Shown here: one piece after another, positions 41,709-53,239 of the stretch
Position numbering within the stretch: position 1 is the stretch's first letter
How the letters are laid out: every line of letters begins with the position of its first letter
Source: CAIWHR01 sp963717695
Lineage (GTDB): Bacteria > Pseudomonadota > Gammaproteobacteria > Burkholderiales > Casimicrobiaceae
DNA length: 64,000 nt
Direction of reading: 5' to 3'
Assembly: GCA_963717695.1 (NCBI GenBank)
Contig: CAVQWR010000007.1
Span: 620,001-684,000, forward strand
Notes under the pieces: model-generated
Seen by the model: only the letters and a program-made list of their open reading frames with translations
Told to the model about the DNA's origin: nothing
Database searches by the model: none
Translations under genes and position numbers: made by a program

Positions 41709-42419
41709 TTAATATGGGTCAGCCGAAGGCGGTTGCCAGAGCGCCACGGTCACGAGATAGGGCGCCGGTGCCGACACCGAGTGAAGCCTCCACGCGGCGG
41801 GCACGTAGGGCGGAGGACCGTCCACCAATGCCACGCGATCGACGTCGACGTGTATGCGCGCGAACGGCGCTATCAGCCCGTCGCCGGTCGCCTTGCTCAT
41901 GGCTTCCTTGCAGGTCCAGTAGCGCAGGAAGCGCGCGCGACGCTCGTCGTCCGGCATCGCCTCGAGCGCCGTTCGCTCTGCGGCCGCGAGGAACTTCTTC
42001 GAGAGACGATCCGCGCCGACCGTCCGGTCGCCACGCTCGACGTCGATGCCGATGCGGCCGCGGCGCGTGATGCCGATGACCGCGACGCCATTTGTGTGCG
42101 ACACGTTGAAGTCGAGGGCGCCTTCCGCGAGTTCGGGCCGGCCGCGCCGGCCGCGCCGGATGTCGATTTCGCCGGGCTCCGCAGCGAGGGCGTGGCCCAG
42201 CACGAGGCGCAGCGCACCGCGACCGGCAATCCAGCGCCGGCGGAGGATTTCGGTGCCAAAACGCGCCGCGCGCGCATGTTCGGCCGGTGCGAGCAGTGCG
42301 GTCCGGTATGACAGGGCTTTGGCGTCGACATCGAGCTCGCACCACCACAGGTCGACGTCGGGCGTCACCCGAGCAAGCGCGCGCGGTGCGTCACTGCATG
42401 TCGAGTCGTGCGGATTCAC
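41709..42419 (-). CDS. 4'-phosphopantetheinyl transferase (Sfp type)
   Basis: About 236 residues, with the family motifs FNVSHTNGVAVI, GIDVERGDR (Mg2+-binding Asp/Glu) and RYWTCKEAMSKATGDGL (W-x-x-K-E-A). Sfp-type enzymes activate carrier proteins of secondary metabolism or fatty acid synthesis by adding phosphopantetheine. No PKS or NRPS gene is in the window, but the LpxL pair suggests a possible lipid-linked pathway. The start is uncertain: GTG at 42419 is used so that the gene does not overlap the divergent acyltransferase (start 42464). Confidence 0.85.
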   Translation of the reverse strand: MNPHDSTCSDAPRALARVTPDVDLWWCELDVDAKALSYRTALLAPAEHARAARFGTEILRRRWIAGRGALRLVLGHALAAEPGEIDIRRGRRGRPELAEGALDFNVSHTNGVAVIGITRRGRIGIDVERGDRTVGADRLSKKFLAAAERTALEAMPDDERRARFLRYWTCKEAMSKATGDGLIAPFARIHVDVDRVALVDGPPPYVPAAWRLHSVSAPAPYLVTVALWQPPSADPY

Positions 42420-42463
42420 GGGCCCCTGCGCCGGCTGAACGGCGCACGCTTCGATTTCCTGCA

Positions 42464-43312
42464 ATGCGCCTCGTCCTCGTCCTGTTGTCGCGGCTGCCGC
42501 TGGAAGTGCTCTACGCGGCAGGCGCTGTCGTTGCATTCGTCGCCTTTCGCCTGCTGCGCTGGCGCCGGGCGGTGGCGCGCGCGAATCTCCAGCTCGCGTT
42601 TCCGGAGCTCGACGCCGCCACGCGCGCGTCGCTGCTGCGACGATCGTACCGCAATCTCGGCGAGATCATCGCCGAGGTGCTGTGGAGCTGCAGGGCCACG
42701 CCGGCCGAGATCGCTGCGCGGGTGGTGATCGAGAACCCCGAGGTCGTCAACGCCGAGACCCGGGCGGGGCGCTCCGTGCTTCTGATGACCGCGCATTTCT
42801 GCAATTGGGAATGGCAGGTCCTCGCGGGCAACGGCGTGCTCGACCGTCCCATGCATCCTGTCTACAAGCCGCGACGGCAGGCGTCGCTCGAGCGGTTCGC
42901 GGTCGAGGCGCGGGCACGCTTCGGCGGCACGCCTATTCCGCACAAGGCGCTCACTCGCGAGCTCATCCGGCACCGGAGCGAGCCCCGTGTCTATGCAATG
43001 GTGGCGGACCAGATCCCGACGATCGACGAGCCCAAGCACTGGACGCATTTCCTGGGGAACGAAACCGCCTTTTTCGTCGGCGCCGATGCCGTTGCGCGAA
43101 TTCTCGCGGCGCCCGTCCTTTTCGTCGACATGCAGCGCGTGCGGCGCGGGCACTATCGGGTGCGCCTCGAGCGCATCGCTGCACCCCCGTATGCGCCGGG
43201 CCGCGGCTTCGACATCGTGGAGCGATATGCGCAGGCGCTCGAGCGGGAAATCCGGGTGAGCCCGGCGGATTGGCTTTGGGTGCACAACCGGTGGAAATAT
43301 CCAAAGGCATAG
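42464..43312 (+). CDS. LpxL/HtrB-type lipid A acyltransferase (paralogue 2)
   Basis: A 282-residue acyltransferase with N-terminal anchor MRLVLVLLSRLPLEVLYAAG, catalytic H-x4-E in LMTAHFCNWEW, RARFGGTPIPHKALTRELIR and AMVADQIPTIDEPKHWTHFL. Similar in layout to the gene at 40583. It starts 45 bp from the divergent transferase gene. Together the pair likely adds secondary acyl chains to lipid A (LpxL/LpxM functions). Confidence 0.87.
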   Translation: MRLVLVLLSRLPLEVLYAAGAVVAFVAFRLLRWRRAVARANLQLAFPELDAATRASLLRRSYRNLGEIIAEVLWSCRATPAEIAARVVIENPEVVNAETRAGRSVLLMTAHFCNWEWQVLAGNGVLDRPMHPVYKPRRQASLERFAVEARARFGGTPIPHKALTRELIRHRSEPRVYAMVADQIPTIDEPKHWTHFLGNETAFFVGADAVARILAAPVLFVDMQRVRRGHYRVRLERIAAPPYAPGRGFDIVERYAQALEREIRVSPADWLWVHNRWKYPKA

Positions 43313-43414
43313 CAATTGCGCCCTGGGCCGACTTTTCGCTCGAAGGCGCGGCATTCTCCCCCATCGGAAGGGTCAGTTTGGCGTGGAAGCCTTCCATTCC
43401 GCGGCTTACCGGGG

Positions 43415-43443
43415 TTGCGTTGTTGCGCTGCGGCGTCTATAAT
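43415..43443 (+). promoter_or_regulatory. rRNA operon promoter
   Basis: TTGCGT (43415-43420), 17-bp spacer, TATAAT (43438-43443), about 300 bp upstream of mature 16S. The -10 box is consensus. The flanking GC-rich discriminator region is typical of strong, growth-rate-controlled rRNA promoters. Confidence 0.8.
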
Positions 43444-43502
43444 CTCACCTCTTCGCTGCTATGCCGCCCGGCGCAGTTTTGCCGGGCTTTGCGTTAGCCG
43501 CC

Positions 43503-43514
43503 TGTTCCTTAAAA
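43503..43514 (+). promoter_or_regulatory. boxA-like antitermination site in rRNA leader
   Basis: TGTTCCTTAAAA closely matches the boxA consensus TGCTCTTTAACA and sits in the usual place downstream of the promoter, before the 16S gene. Confidence 0.6.
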
Positions 43515-43745
43515 ATTTGCAACCGATAGGTGTGGGCGCTTGGGATGTCATGGCGCTCTGGGGAGGTGTCACGCGAGTGATGCTGTCCTGGGGTGAAGAG
43601 ACATATTAGGTGCTCACACGACGCAAAGACGCTCTCGTTTCGCAAGGGATGGGGGCGCAAGTCTTGTCTTGATCCTTTTGGGAAACTGAGGGGGTTGGGA
43701 TGGGGCCAACGTCGATTGAGTGACTTTGAAGAGATCGAACTTTTT

Positions 43746-45279
<1,534 letters not shown>

Positions 45280-45428
45280 TCGGAAACCGGAGTCAGGTCA
45301 GAAGACGAGGTCGGCAACGACCGCGCTCGACTGTCTGCACTCCCACTGTGATGTCCGAAGTGCCCACAACCTATCGGCTGCAGCAGCAAGAAGGCAAACG
45401 CGCGGCAGCGCCGGACAGCCAGGACACC

Positions 45429-45505
45429 GGGCCTGTAGCTCAGTTGGTTAGAGCACCGTCTTGATAAGGCGGGGGTCGATGGTTCGAATCCATCCAGACC
45501 CACCA
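45429..45505 (+). tRNA. ileT: tRNA-Ile (GAT)
   Basis: 77 nt with encoded CCA. Anticodon loop CTTGATAAG gives GAU. D arm (TAGCTCAGTTGGTTAGAGC) and T arm (GATGG-TTCGAAT-CCATC) are normal. The acceptor stem GGGCCTG/CAGACCC has a C4:A69 mismatch; related tRNAs have T4:A69, so one T-to-C change is likely. Confidence 0.95.
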
Positions 45506-45649
45506 GAATGCAAACCGGGGTTTTACGAGTGAACATGGCGCCGCGCCTGGCGAGAAGCGAGCAGGGCGAGGCGTGAGGGGCCGACGTGTAGACCCAAGCT
45601 ACACGAGGCCTCGAGCAACGACGCCATGCGACGCTTATCGGCAGGCGAA

Positions 45650-45725
45650 GGGGCTGTAGCTCAGTTGGGAGAGCACCTGCTTTGCAAGCAGGGGGTCGTC
45701 GGTTCGATCCCGTCCAGCTCCACCA
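45650..45725 (+). tRNA. alaT: tRNA-Ala (TGC)
   Basis: 76 nt with encoded CCA. Anticodon loop CTTTGCAAG gives UGC. Acceptor stem GGGGCTG/CAGCTCC pairs with one G-T wobble. Usual second spacer tRNA of the rRNA operon. Confidence 0.95.
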
Positions 45726-45793
45726 ATGCGCCAGAGATCAAAGCTAAGCGGTAGTCGTTTAGCTCTGGTTTTTAGCCAGACCTGAATATCGGT

Positions 45794-45805
45794 TGTTCTT
45801 TAACA
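45794..45805 (+). promoter_or_regulatory. boxA site before 23S
   Basis: TGTTCTTTAACA, one mismatch from the boxA consensus, in the spacer 180 bp before 23S. Confidence 0.65.
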
Positions 45806-46082
45806 AAACGGAAGAAGTAAAGGTCTTGCTCGGAAGGGCGGGCTTTGGCGCGAGCTAAAGTCTGGCTGGAAGAGTGAGATTGGGTTGGATTGTATTGTCC
45901 TCGTGCACGCTGTGAGTTCGGTGTGTGCGGGGGGCGCAAACGCCCGTGATGTTGAGCGAATGTCAGTGCTCAGTGTTATGGGGTCAAGCGACTAAGTGCA
46001 TGTGGTGGATGCCTTGGCGATCACAGGCGATGAAGGACGTGGCAGCCTGCGAAAAGCTGCGGGGAGCTGGCAAACGAGCGAT

Positions 46083-46114
<32 letters not shown>

Positions 46115-46520
46115 CCGCAAGGGTCACTCCCACCTGAATCCATAGGGTGGGTAGAGCGAACCCGGTGAACTGAAACATCTCAGTAGCCGGAGGAACAGAA
46201 ATCAACCGAGATTCCCAGAGTAGTGGCGAGCGAAATGGGAGTAGCCATCGCGATTTAGCAGTTGTCTCAGGAGAACGGTCTGGAAAGGCCGGCCGCAGTG
46301 GGTGATAGCCCCGTAACCGAAGAGACGATTGTGGAACCAGGCGCGAGAGAAGTAGGGCGGGACACGTGAAATCCTGTCTGAAGATGGGGGGACCATCCTC
46401 CAAGGCTAAATACTCGTGATCGACCGATAGTGAACCAGTACCGTGAGGGAAAGGCGAAAAGAACCCCGGGAGGGGAGTGAAATAGATCCTGAAACCGCAT
46501 GCATACAAACAGTCGGAGCC

Positions 46521-46600
46521 CTAGCTTCAATGGCCTTCAGTAGGTGAAGGCGATTCAATTGCTCTACTTCCTGAGTGGAAGCGGAGGGCCATTGAAGCTG
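46521..46600 (+). other. Extended helix 25 insertion in 23S
   Basis: E. coli has about 20 nt here; this gene has about 80. A perfect 13-bp stem, AGCTTCAATGGCC (46523-46535) with GGCCATTGAAGCT (46587-46599), encloses a second internal fold. Helix 25 is a known site of bacterial intervening sequences. Confidence 0.75.
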
Positions 46601-47025
46601 GGGTGACGGCGTACCTTTTGTATAATGGGTCAGCGACTTACGTGGTGTGGCGAGCTTAACCGAATAGGGGAGGCGCAGCGAAAGCGAGTCCGAACAGGGC
46701 GATTCAGTCACATAGCGTAGACCCGAAACCGGATGATCTACCCATGGCCAGGCTGAAGGTGGGGTAACACTCACTGGAGGGCCGAACCCACTCCCGTTGA
46801 AAAGGTAGGGGATGAGCTGTGGGTAGGGGTGAAAGGCTAATCAAATCCGGAAATAGCTGGTTCTCTCCGAAAACTATTTAGGTAGTGCCTCAGGTATCAC
46901 CGACGGGGGTAGAGCACTGTAATGGTGGCGGGGGTCATTGTGACTTACCGTGCCATAGCAAACTCCGAATACCGTTGAGTGCGAGCCTGGGAGACAGACA
47001 TCGGGTGCTAACGTCCGGTGTCGAG

Positions 47026-47058
<33 letters not shown>

Positions 47059-47105
47059 CAAGACACGGTTAAGTGGGAAACGAGGTGGGAAGGCACAGAC
47101 AGCCA

Positions 47106-47137
<32 letters not shown>

Positions 47138-47217
47138 GAAAGCGTAATAGCTCACTGGTCGAGTCGTCCTGCGCGGAAGATGTAACGGGGCTCAAACCGT
47201 GCACCGAAGCTGTGGAT

Positions 47218-47385
47218 CGCGCACCTGATTCAAACTGCTTGTCGAAGCGAAAGCTTGGGCGAGGCTCACTTGCATGTGGTTGTGCAAGTTAAGCGCCGTA
47301 AGGCGCGGCCGAGACCAAAGCGCCCCTCACTGGAGAGTCGGTGAGGGTGTCGCGAGGATGACAGGAGGTTTGAATCAGGTGCGTG
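47218..47385 (+). other. Helix 45 intervening-sequence-like insertion in 23S
   Basis: About 168 nt stand where E. coli has about 25. The ends pair over 18 bp (15 perfect: GCACCTGATTCAAAC at 47221-47235 with GTTTGAATCAGGTGC at 47368-47382, plus C-G, G-T, C-G). This is the layout of helix-45 intervening sequences that RNase III can excise, leaving fragmented but active 23S rRNA. Confidence 0.8.
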
Positions 47386-48018
47386 ATGGTAGGAGAGCGT
47401 TCCGTAGGGCTGTGAAGGTGAGTCGAGAGGCTTGCTGGAGCCATCGGAAGTGCGAATGCTGACATGAGTAGCGATAAACAGAGTGAAAAGCTCTGTCGCC
47501 GAAAGCCCAAGGTTTCCTGCGCCACGTTCATCGGCGCAGGGTGAGTCGGCCCCTAAGGTGAGGACGAGAGTCGTAGCCGATGGGAAGCAGGTCAATATTC
47601 CTGCACCGATTCGAGATGCGATGGGGGGACGGAGAAGGTTACCGCGGCCGGGTGTTGGAAGTCCCGGTTTAAGCGTGTAGGCGTGGCCCTTAGGCAAATC
47701 CGGGGGTCTTAGCTGAGGCGTGATGACGAGGGCCGGCTTGCCGGCCTGAAGTGCGCGATACCCTGCTTCCAGGAAAAGCCTCTAAGCTTCAGTCTCGAAT
47801 TGACCGTACCGCAAACCGACACAGGTGGGCAGGATGAATATTCTAAGGCGCTTGAGAGAACTCAGGAGAAGGAACTCGGCAAATTAGCACCGTAACTTCG
47901 GGATAAGGTGCGCCCCTGGTAGGTGAAGGCGTACAGCTGGAGCCGAGAGGGGCCGCAGAGAAATGGTGGCTGCGACTGTTTAACAAAAACACAGCACTCT
48001 GCAAAGACGAAAGTCGAC

Positions 48019-48053
<35 letters not shown>

Positions 48054-48080
48054 TAAATGATGGGGTGCAAGCTCTTGATT

Positions 48081-48171
<91 letters not shown>

Positions 48172-48430
48172 CGATGGCCACACTGTCTCCTCCTGAGACT
48201 CAGCGAAGTTGAAGTGTTTGTGAAGATGCAATCTACCCGCGGCTAGACGGAAAGACCCCGTGCACCTTTACTGTAGCTTTGCATTGGACTGTGACAAGAC
48301 TTGTGTAGGATAGCTGGGAGCCTTTGAAGCGCTGTCGCTAGATGGCGTGGAGGCAACGTTGAAATACCAGCCTGGTGTTGTTGCGGTTCTAACCTGGGTC
48401 CATTAACTGGATCGGGGACCGTGCATGGTA

Positions 48431-48476
<46 letters not shown>

Positions 48477-48579
48477 TCGAAGGTTTCCTAGGTACGGTCG
48501 GACATCGTACTGATAGTGCAATGGCACAAGGAAGCTTGACTGCGAGCCTGACAAGGCGAGCAGGTGCGAAAGCAGGACA

Positions 48580-48653
<74 letters not shown>

Positions 48654-48682
48654 ACCGCCCAAGAGTTCATATCGACGGCGGT

Positions 48683-48722
<40 letters not shown>

Positions 48723-48727
48723 TAGCC

Positions 48728-48760
<33 letters not shown>

Positions 48761-49194
48761 TGGTACGTGAGCTGGGTTCAAAACGTCGTGAGACAGTTTG
48801 GTCCCTATCTGCCGTGGGCGCTGGAGATTTGACGGGGGCTGCTCCTAGTACGAGAGGACCGGAGTGGACGTACCGCTGGTGTACCGGTTGTGACGCCAGT
48901 CGCATCGCCGGGTAGCTATGTACGGAAGCGATAACCGCTGAAAGCATCTAAGCGGGAAACGTGCCTGAAGATGAGATCTCCCGGGGACTTGATCCCCCTG
49001 AAGGGTCGTGGCAGACCACCACGTTGATAGGCCGGGTGTGGAAGGGCAGTAATGCCTTGAGCTAACCGGTACTAATAGCCCGTGCGGCTTGACCCCATAA
49101 CCGTGTGCACTGACCACGGTGCGTTGCGCTACACCAATCCAACCCTTTACTTCTTCCTCCGGGTGCCGACATCACGTCCGCGCCCGACGCTCAA

Positions 49195-49311
49195 TGCCTG
49201 ACGACCTTAGCCCGCCGGCCCCACCCCTTCCCATCCCGAACAGGACCGTGAAACGGCGGCACGCCGATGATAGTGTGGATTACCCATGCGAAAGTAGGTC
49301 ATCGTCAGGCA
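49195..49311 (+). rRNA. rrf: 5S ribosomal RNA
   Basis: 117 nt starting TGCCTGACGACCTTAGC and ending GTCATCGTCAGGCA; 5' and 3' ends pair (TGCCTGACGA/TCGTCAGGCA). Contains CCCATCCCGAACAG, the conserved loop. Confidence 0.95.
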
Positions 49312-49317
49312 CCCTAC

Positions 49318-49355
49318 AATAAGAAAGCCCGGCCTTCGCGCCGGGCTTTCTTATT
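49318..49355 (+). terminator. rRNA operon terminator
   Basis: A 15-bp perfect stem AATAAGAAAGCCCGG / CCGGGCTTTCTTATT with an 8-nt loop, starting 7 bp after 5S and followed by TT. Confidence 0.9.
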
Positions 49356-49413
49356 TCGTGCATTGCGCCGCCGAAAGCAGGACGCAGCCGACGTTCGCTT
49401 CGACATCACGCCA

Positions 49414-49441
49414 TAAAAACGGCCCGCGATCTGCGGGCCGT
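49414..49441 (-). terminator. Terminator of the metalloprotease gene (minus strand)
   Basis: ACGGCCCGC-AGATC-GCGGGCCGT followed by TTTTT on the minus strand, 27 bp after the stop at 49468. Confidence 0.85.
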
Positions 49442-49467
49442 CCGGTGCCGCACGAACACGCGTTTCG

Positions 49468-52400
49468 TCAGGGTGCGGCCAGCCCCTTGGCGAGCTGACC
49501 ATTCGTGATCGCCTTGTCGCCGACGGAGATCGAACCGCTGCCGTCGATGTCCCGCAGGAAGTTGGCCGCGGTCACCGGCTGCGCCAGCGCGGCGTTGACA
49601 AGAGCGACGTCCGCGATCGTCACCACGCGATCCTGGCTTGTGTCGCCGGAGAGCAGCCCGATCCGCGCCGTGCCGACACCGCCCGTGCCGCCGTCCGACG
49701 CCGAAACGTTCGTCAGCGCTACCGTCACGTATTGCTGGTTCGTGACGTTGCTGAGTGCGACGACGACTTCGTTGCCGCTGAATGTCGGGGCGGCGGCCGT
49801 CGCCGTACCTTCGGTCACCGTGACGGTTGCTCCCATGACGGGCTTGTCGAACCTGAACACAAGCGTGTGCGCGGGCCCCGTCCGCGGCTCGGTGGTGGGG
49901 CTGGTCGTAGCCAGCGACAGCGCGAGATCGAATGTTCCCGCGGCACCGTGCGTCCTTCGCATCGACGCGCCCTGCAGCACCGGCGCATTCGACGGACCGG
50001 CAGCCAGGACGACCTGCGCAAGATTTGCGCTGACGGACGCCGAATTGGACGAATCGCCCGAGTAGCTCGCCGTCATGGCGTGCGTCGCCTGCGTCAATGC
50101 GTTGCTCGCGCACGTTGCAGTGCGTGTATTGCCGGCGCCCGTCAGCGCAACCGCGCCGCACCCGGCAAGTGCCGACGCGCCATCCATGAACGCAACGGTG
50201 CCGGTCGGCGCCGCGCCGGTGACCGATGCCGTGAACGTGACGCTCTGCCCGACCATCGCCGGGTTGAGGGACGATGCCAGGATCGTCGCGCTGGGTGACG
50301 GGCCGACCGATTGCGACAGCGGGGGACTCGTCGATCCGGAGTTGTTCGCGTCGCCCGCGTAGTCCGCGGTGATGCTGTGCGTGCCGTTGGCGAGGCCGGA
50401 AGTCGTGCACGCCGCGGTGCGGATGTTGCCGCTTCCCGTCAGCGCGACGGCCGCACACCCGGCGATCGATGTTCCGCCATCCTTGAAGTTGACGTTTCCG
50501 GTCGGCGCCGTCGCCGACACCGTGGCCGTGAAGGTCACGTTCTGCCCCGTCATCGACGGATTGATCGAGCTCGCAATGCCGGTCGTGCTTCCGGAGAGGC
50601 CGACTGCCTGCGAGAGCACGGGGCTCGTGGACGAATTGTTGACGGCATCGCCCGCGAAGACCGCGGTGATGCTGTGCGTGCCGGCCGCCAGCGTGGACGT
50701 GGAGCACGTGGCAGTGCGAACATTCCCGCTGCCGGTCAATGCGACGGCGCTGCATCCGGCGATGGAAGTGGCGCCGTCCTTGAAATTGAAGGCACCCGTC
50801 GGCGCCGCGCCCGTCACCGTCGCGGTGAACGTGATGCTGGTCGCCGGCGGCGCCGGGTTGAGCGAACTCGCGACCGTCGACGCGCTGGGCGCCTTGTTCA
50901 CGACCTGCGTCAGCGTCGTGCTGGACGCGCCGGCATGTGTGGAATTTCCAGCGTAGACGGCCACAATGCTGTGGGTGCCCGGAACCGTCGTGAAAGCTGC
51001 CGTCGTGCAGCTCACTGTGTAGGTTGGTCCGGCGCCGCTGAGCGGAATTGGGCTGCACCCGGCAATCGCGCCACCCGCTTCTACGAAGTTGACGTTGCCG
51101 GTCAGGCCGCTGCCGCCCACCGTAGTGGTGAAGGTGACGGAGGCCGCATATGGCGCAGGAGTTAGCGACGTCGAGGGTGCCGTGATTGTCGAAGCGGTCG
51201 TGCCTGGAGCCGTCACCTGAACGCTCAGGGCGCTTGCCGTTGCAGACAGCACGCTGATGCTGATGCCGTAAATCGCGTCGGTGTACGTCTGCCCGGCCAG
51301 CAGCGCAGCGTCGCCGAACGAACCAGTGGCAGGCGTCATGTCGAGAAGCTCCGTGTCGTCGCTGCCGGAAGTCTTGTCGAACGGAGATTGGACCCGCACC
51401 TGCGCGCCGGCATTCGGATAGGTCGGGGGCTTGAGGAACGCGTCGAATGTTCCGACGGGCTGGCGATATTCGATCCAGTACGTGCGGCTTGCATTGCTCG
51501 TTGGAATTCGCACGCCATAAGTCGTGAGGCCGCCGGTCTCGATGGGGTTCAGTGTGTAGGTCGCCGTCCCGCTTGTATGATTCTTTCGTTGCGCCGCCGT
51601 CGTCCAGCCGAGCCGGTCCTTCTGCATCGCATTGAAGTGGCCGGTGTTGGAGCTGTTGCCCATCGTGCTGAAGGGGTCGCCATATTCGGCAACTGACGTG
51701 GATGGTGCCGCACCCCATGTCACTCCGGCACAGCGAAGGCTGCCCGCGTGCAGCAGGCCGAAGTTGTGGCCGAGTTCGTGGCCGATGACCCAGAGCGCGG
51801 AGGTATTGTTGGAATACGCGCGCGCGAAGCCGACGTAGGCGAGACCGGCCCAGCCGCAGCCGCCCACGTTGTTGAAGACGTAGAGCGGCCCGGTGTACGT
51901 TGCCTGAGCGATGTAGCCACGTGCGCGTGGCGGCGTTCTCCGCCGCGGCGGCGATGACGTTAATGTCGCAGTTTGGTTTGCCGCTCGAATCGACGCCCTG
52001 CAGGTGCTTCGACAAGAGAAAGCCGCCCGAGCCGTTGTCGGCGGCAATGCCGGCAAGCTGTTGCTGCCCATACGACGCTTCGTTGTAGAACTCCTTCGCG
52101 CTCTTGGTGGGCAGGCTGCCGAAGACGGCCGTGTTGAGCGACGCCGTTGTGAAGGGATCGGCACCATAGACGAACGGGTCCGCGACCGTACCGGTTCCGG
52201 CGGTTGGGAACTTGACAGGCAGCACGAGGTAGCTCGTGGTCACCGGCGCGCCGCTGGTGATCGGGCCGATCAAGCGACATCGCGCTCGCCGGGGCTGAGT
52301 ATCACGATGTCGGTGGGCGCGATCTCGTCGCTCGACAGCATGTCGCCCGTGACCGACACGCGCATCCCGTTTTCGAGTCCCGAGAGAAGTGCGGCAAGCG

Positions 52401-52878
52401 CGACGCGCACCTGCTGGCCGTCGTCGGTGACGACGGCGAAGAAGAACTCGCTCTGCGCTGCGTCAAATTTGTCGACGTGCCCGAGCCTCAGGGTGCCATT
52501 GAGCGTCGTCGATCCGACCGACGCGGTCGTCGCGGTACCGGCGAGAAAGTCAATCGACTCGGGAAAGAGGACGCCGCCGTCCGCCATGCCCGCGATGGCG
52601 ACCGAATCGCCCGGCAGCAGCCCGGTCGCCCCGTTGCCGTTGAGCGTGTAGCGACGACCGTCGCCGGCGACGAGGATGGGAACCCGCCGGGTGGTGCCGT
52701 CCACCCGGCTCGTGACGACGATCTCCTGCACCTGTCCCTGCACCGCGACGGCCGTTGCCTCCGGGCCGGGCGCGTTTCGCACTGCAGCAGGCGTGGTCAC
52801 GTGGTGCGCCGCCGCGGGAAGGGCGAGCGCAAGCGCCATTGCGGCGACGGCAAAGGCGCGAATTGTATGTTTCAGCAT
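49468..52878 (-). CDS. Secreted M11-like zinc metalloprotease with Ig-like repeats and dockerin, two frameshifts
   Basis: Joined from three frames: signal peptide MLKHTIRAFAVAAMALALAL (start ATG 52878) and an N-terminal OB-like region; next, from about 52273, LIGPITSGAPVTTSYLVLPV with NEASYGQQQLAG; from about 51905, the catalytic part with the zinc motif HELGHNFGLLHAG (H-E-x-x-H-x-x-G-x-x-H) as in gametolysin-type M11 peptidases. Then come four Ig-like repeats of about 95 residues (for example SITFTATVTGAAPTGAFNFK and VTFTATVSATAPTGNVNFKD), a C-terminal beta domain, and a dockerin-like end with calcium loops (NFLRDIDGSGSISVGDKAI). Breaks: near 52273 (one base missing) and near 51905 (one base extra). 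Restored length about 1135 residues. The first break might instead be a true gene boundary. Confidence 0.78.
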
Positions 52879-53239
52879 GAGAAAGGGCTCCGATCCGCTG
52901 CTGGGCGACACCGGCAACGGTCGCACATTTTATGCCATCGGCATTTGTTTGGGGGCAACCGCAGGGCGCCGGCCGAGCGATGGCGCCCAGCGGCGGAACC
53001 GTCAAAATAAAGACTTATTTATCAGCCGTTTGCCGACGCCCAGCCAATCATGCAGGCGCAGCGGGCCGACAAGCGGCGTGATCTACGGCGGGCGACAGGC
53101 GGCGGCCTATAGCGCAACACCATGCGCGGCACAGGAGTGGGTGAATTCGTGCCGCGGACGGGCAGCCCCGGACGGCAGTCGTTGCGGCAGCGGTGACGGC
53201 CGCGTCCGACGCAGCCGAACCGATGCCGCCGCTGGAATG
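52879..53239. other. 361-bp intergenic region
   Basis: Lies between the 5' end of the metalloprotease gene and the 3' end of the ATPase gene. It has an AT-rich spot near 53006-53022 (AATAAAGACTTATTTATC), possibly part of the protease promoter region. No gene seen. Confidence 0.5.

Noticed and set aside
47218..47385. Self-splicing intron in 23S
   Set aside because: Too short, no intron core or homing endonuclease; the long closing stem at helix 45 fits an intervening sequence.
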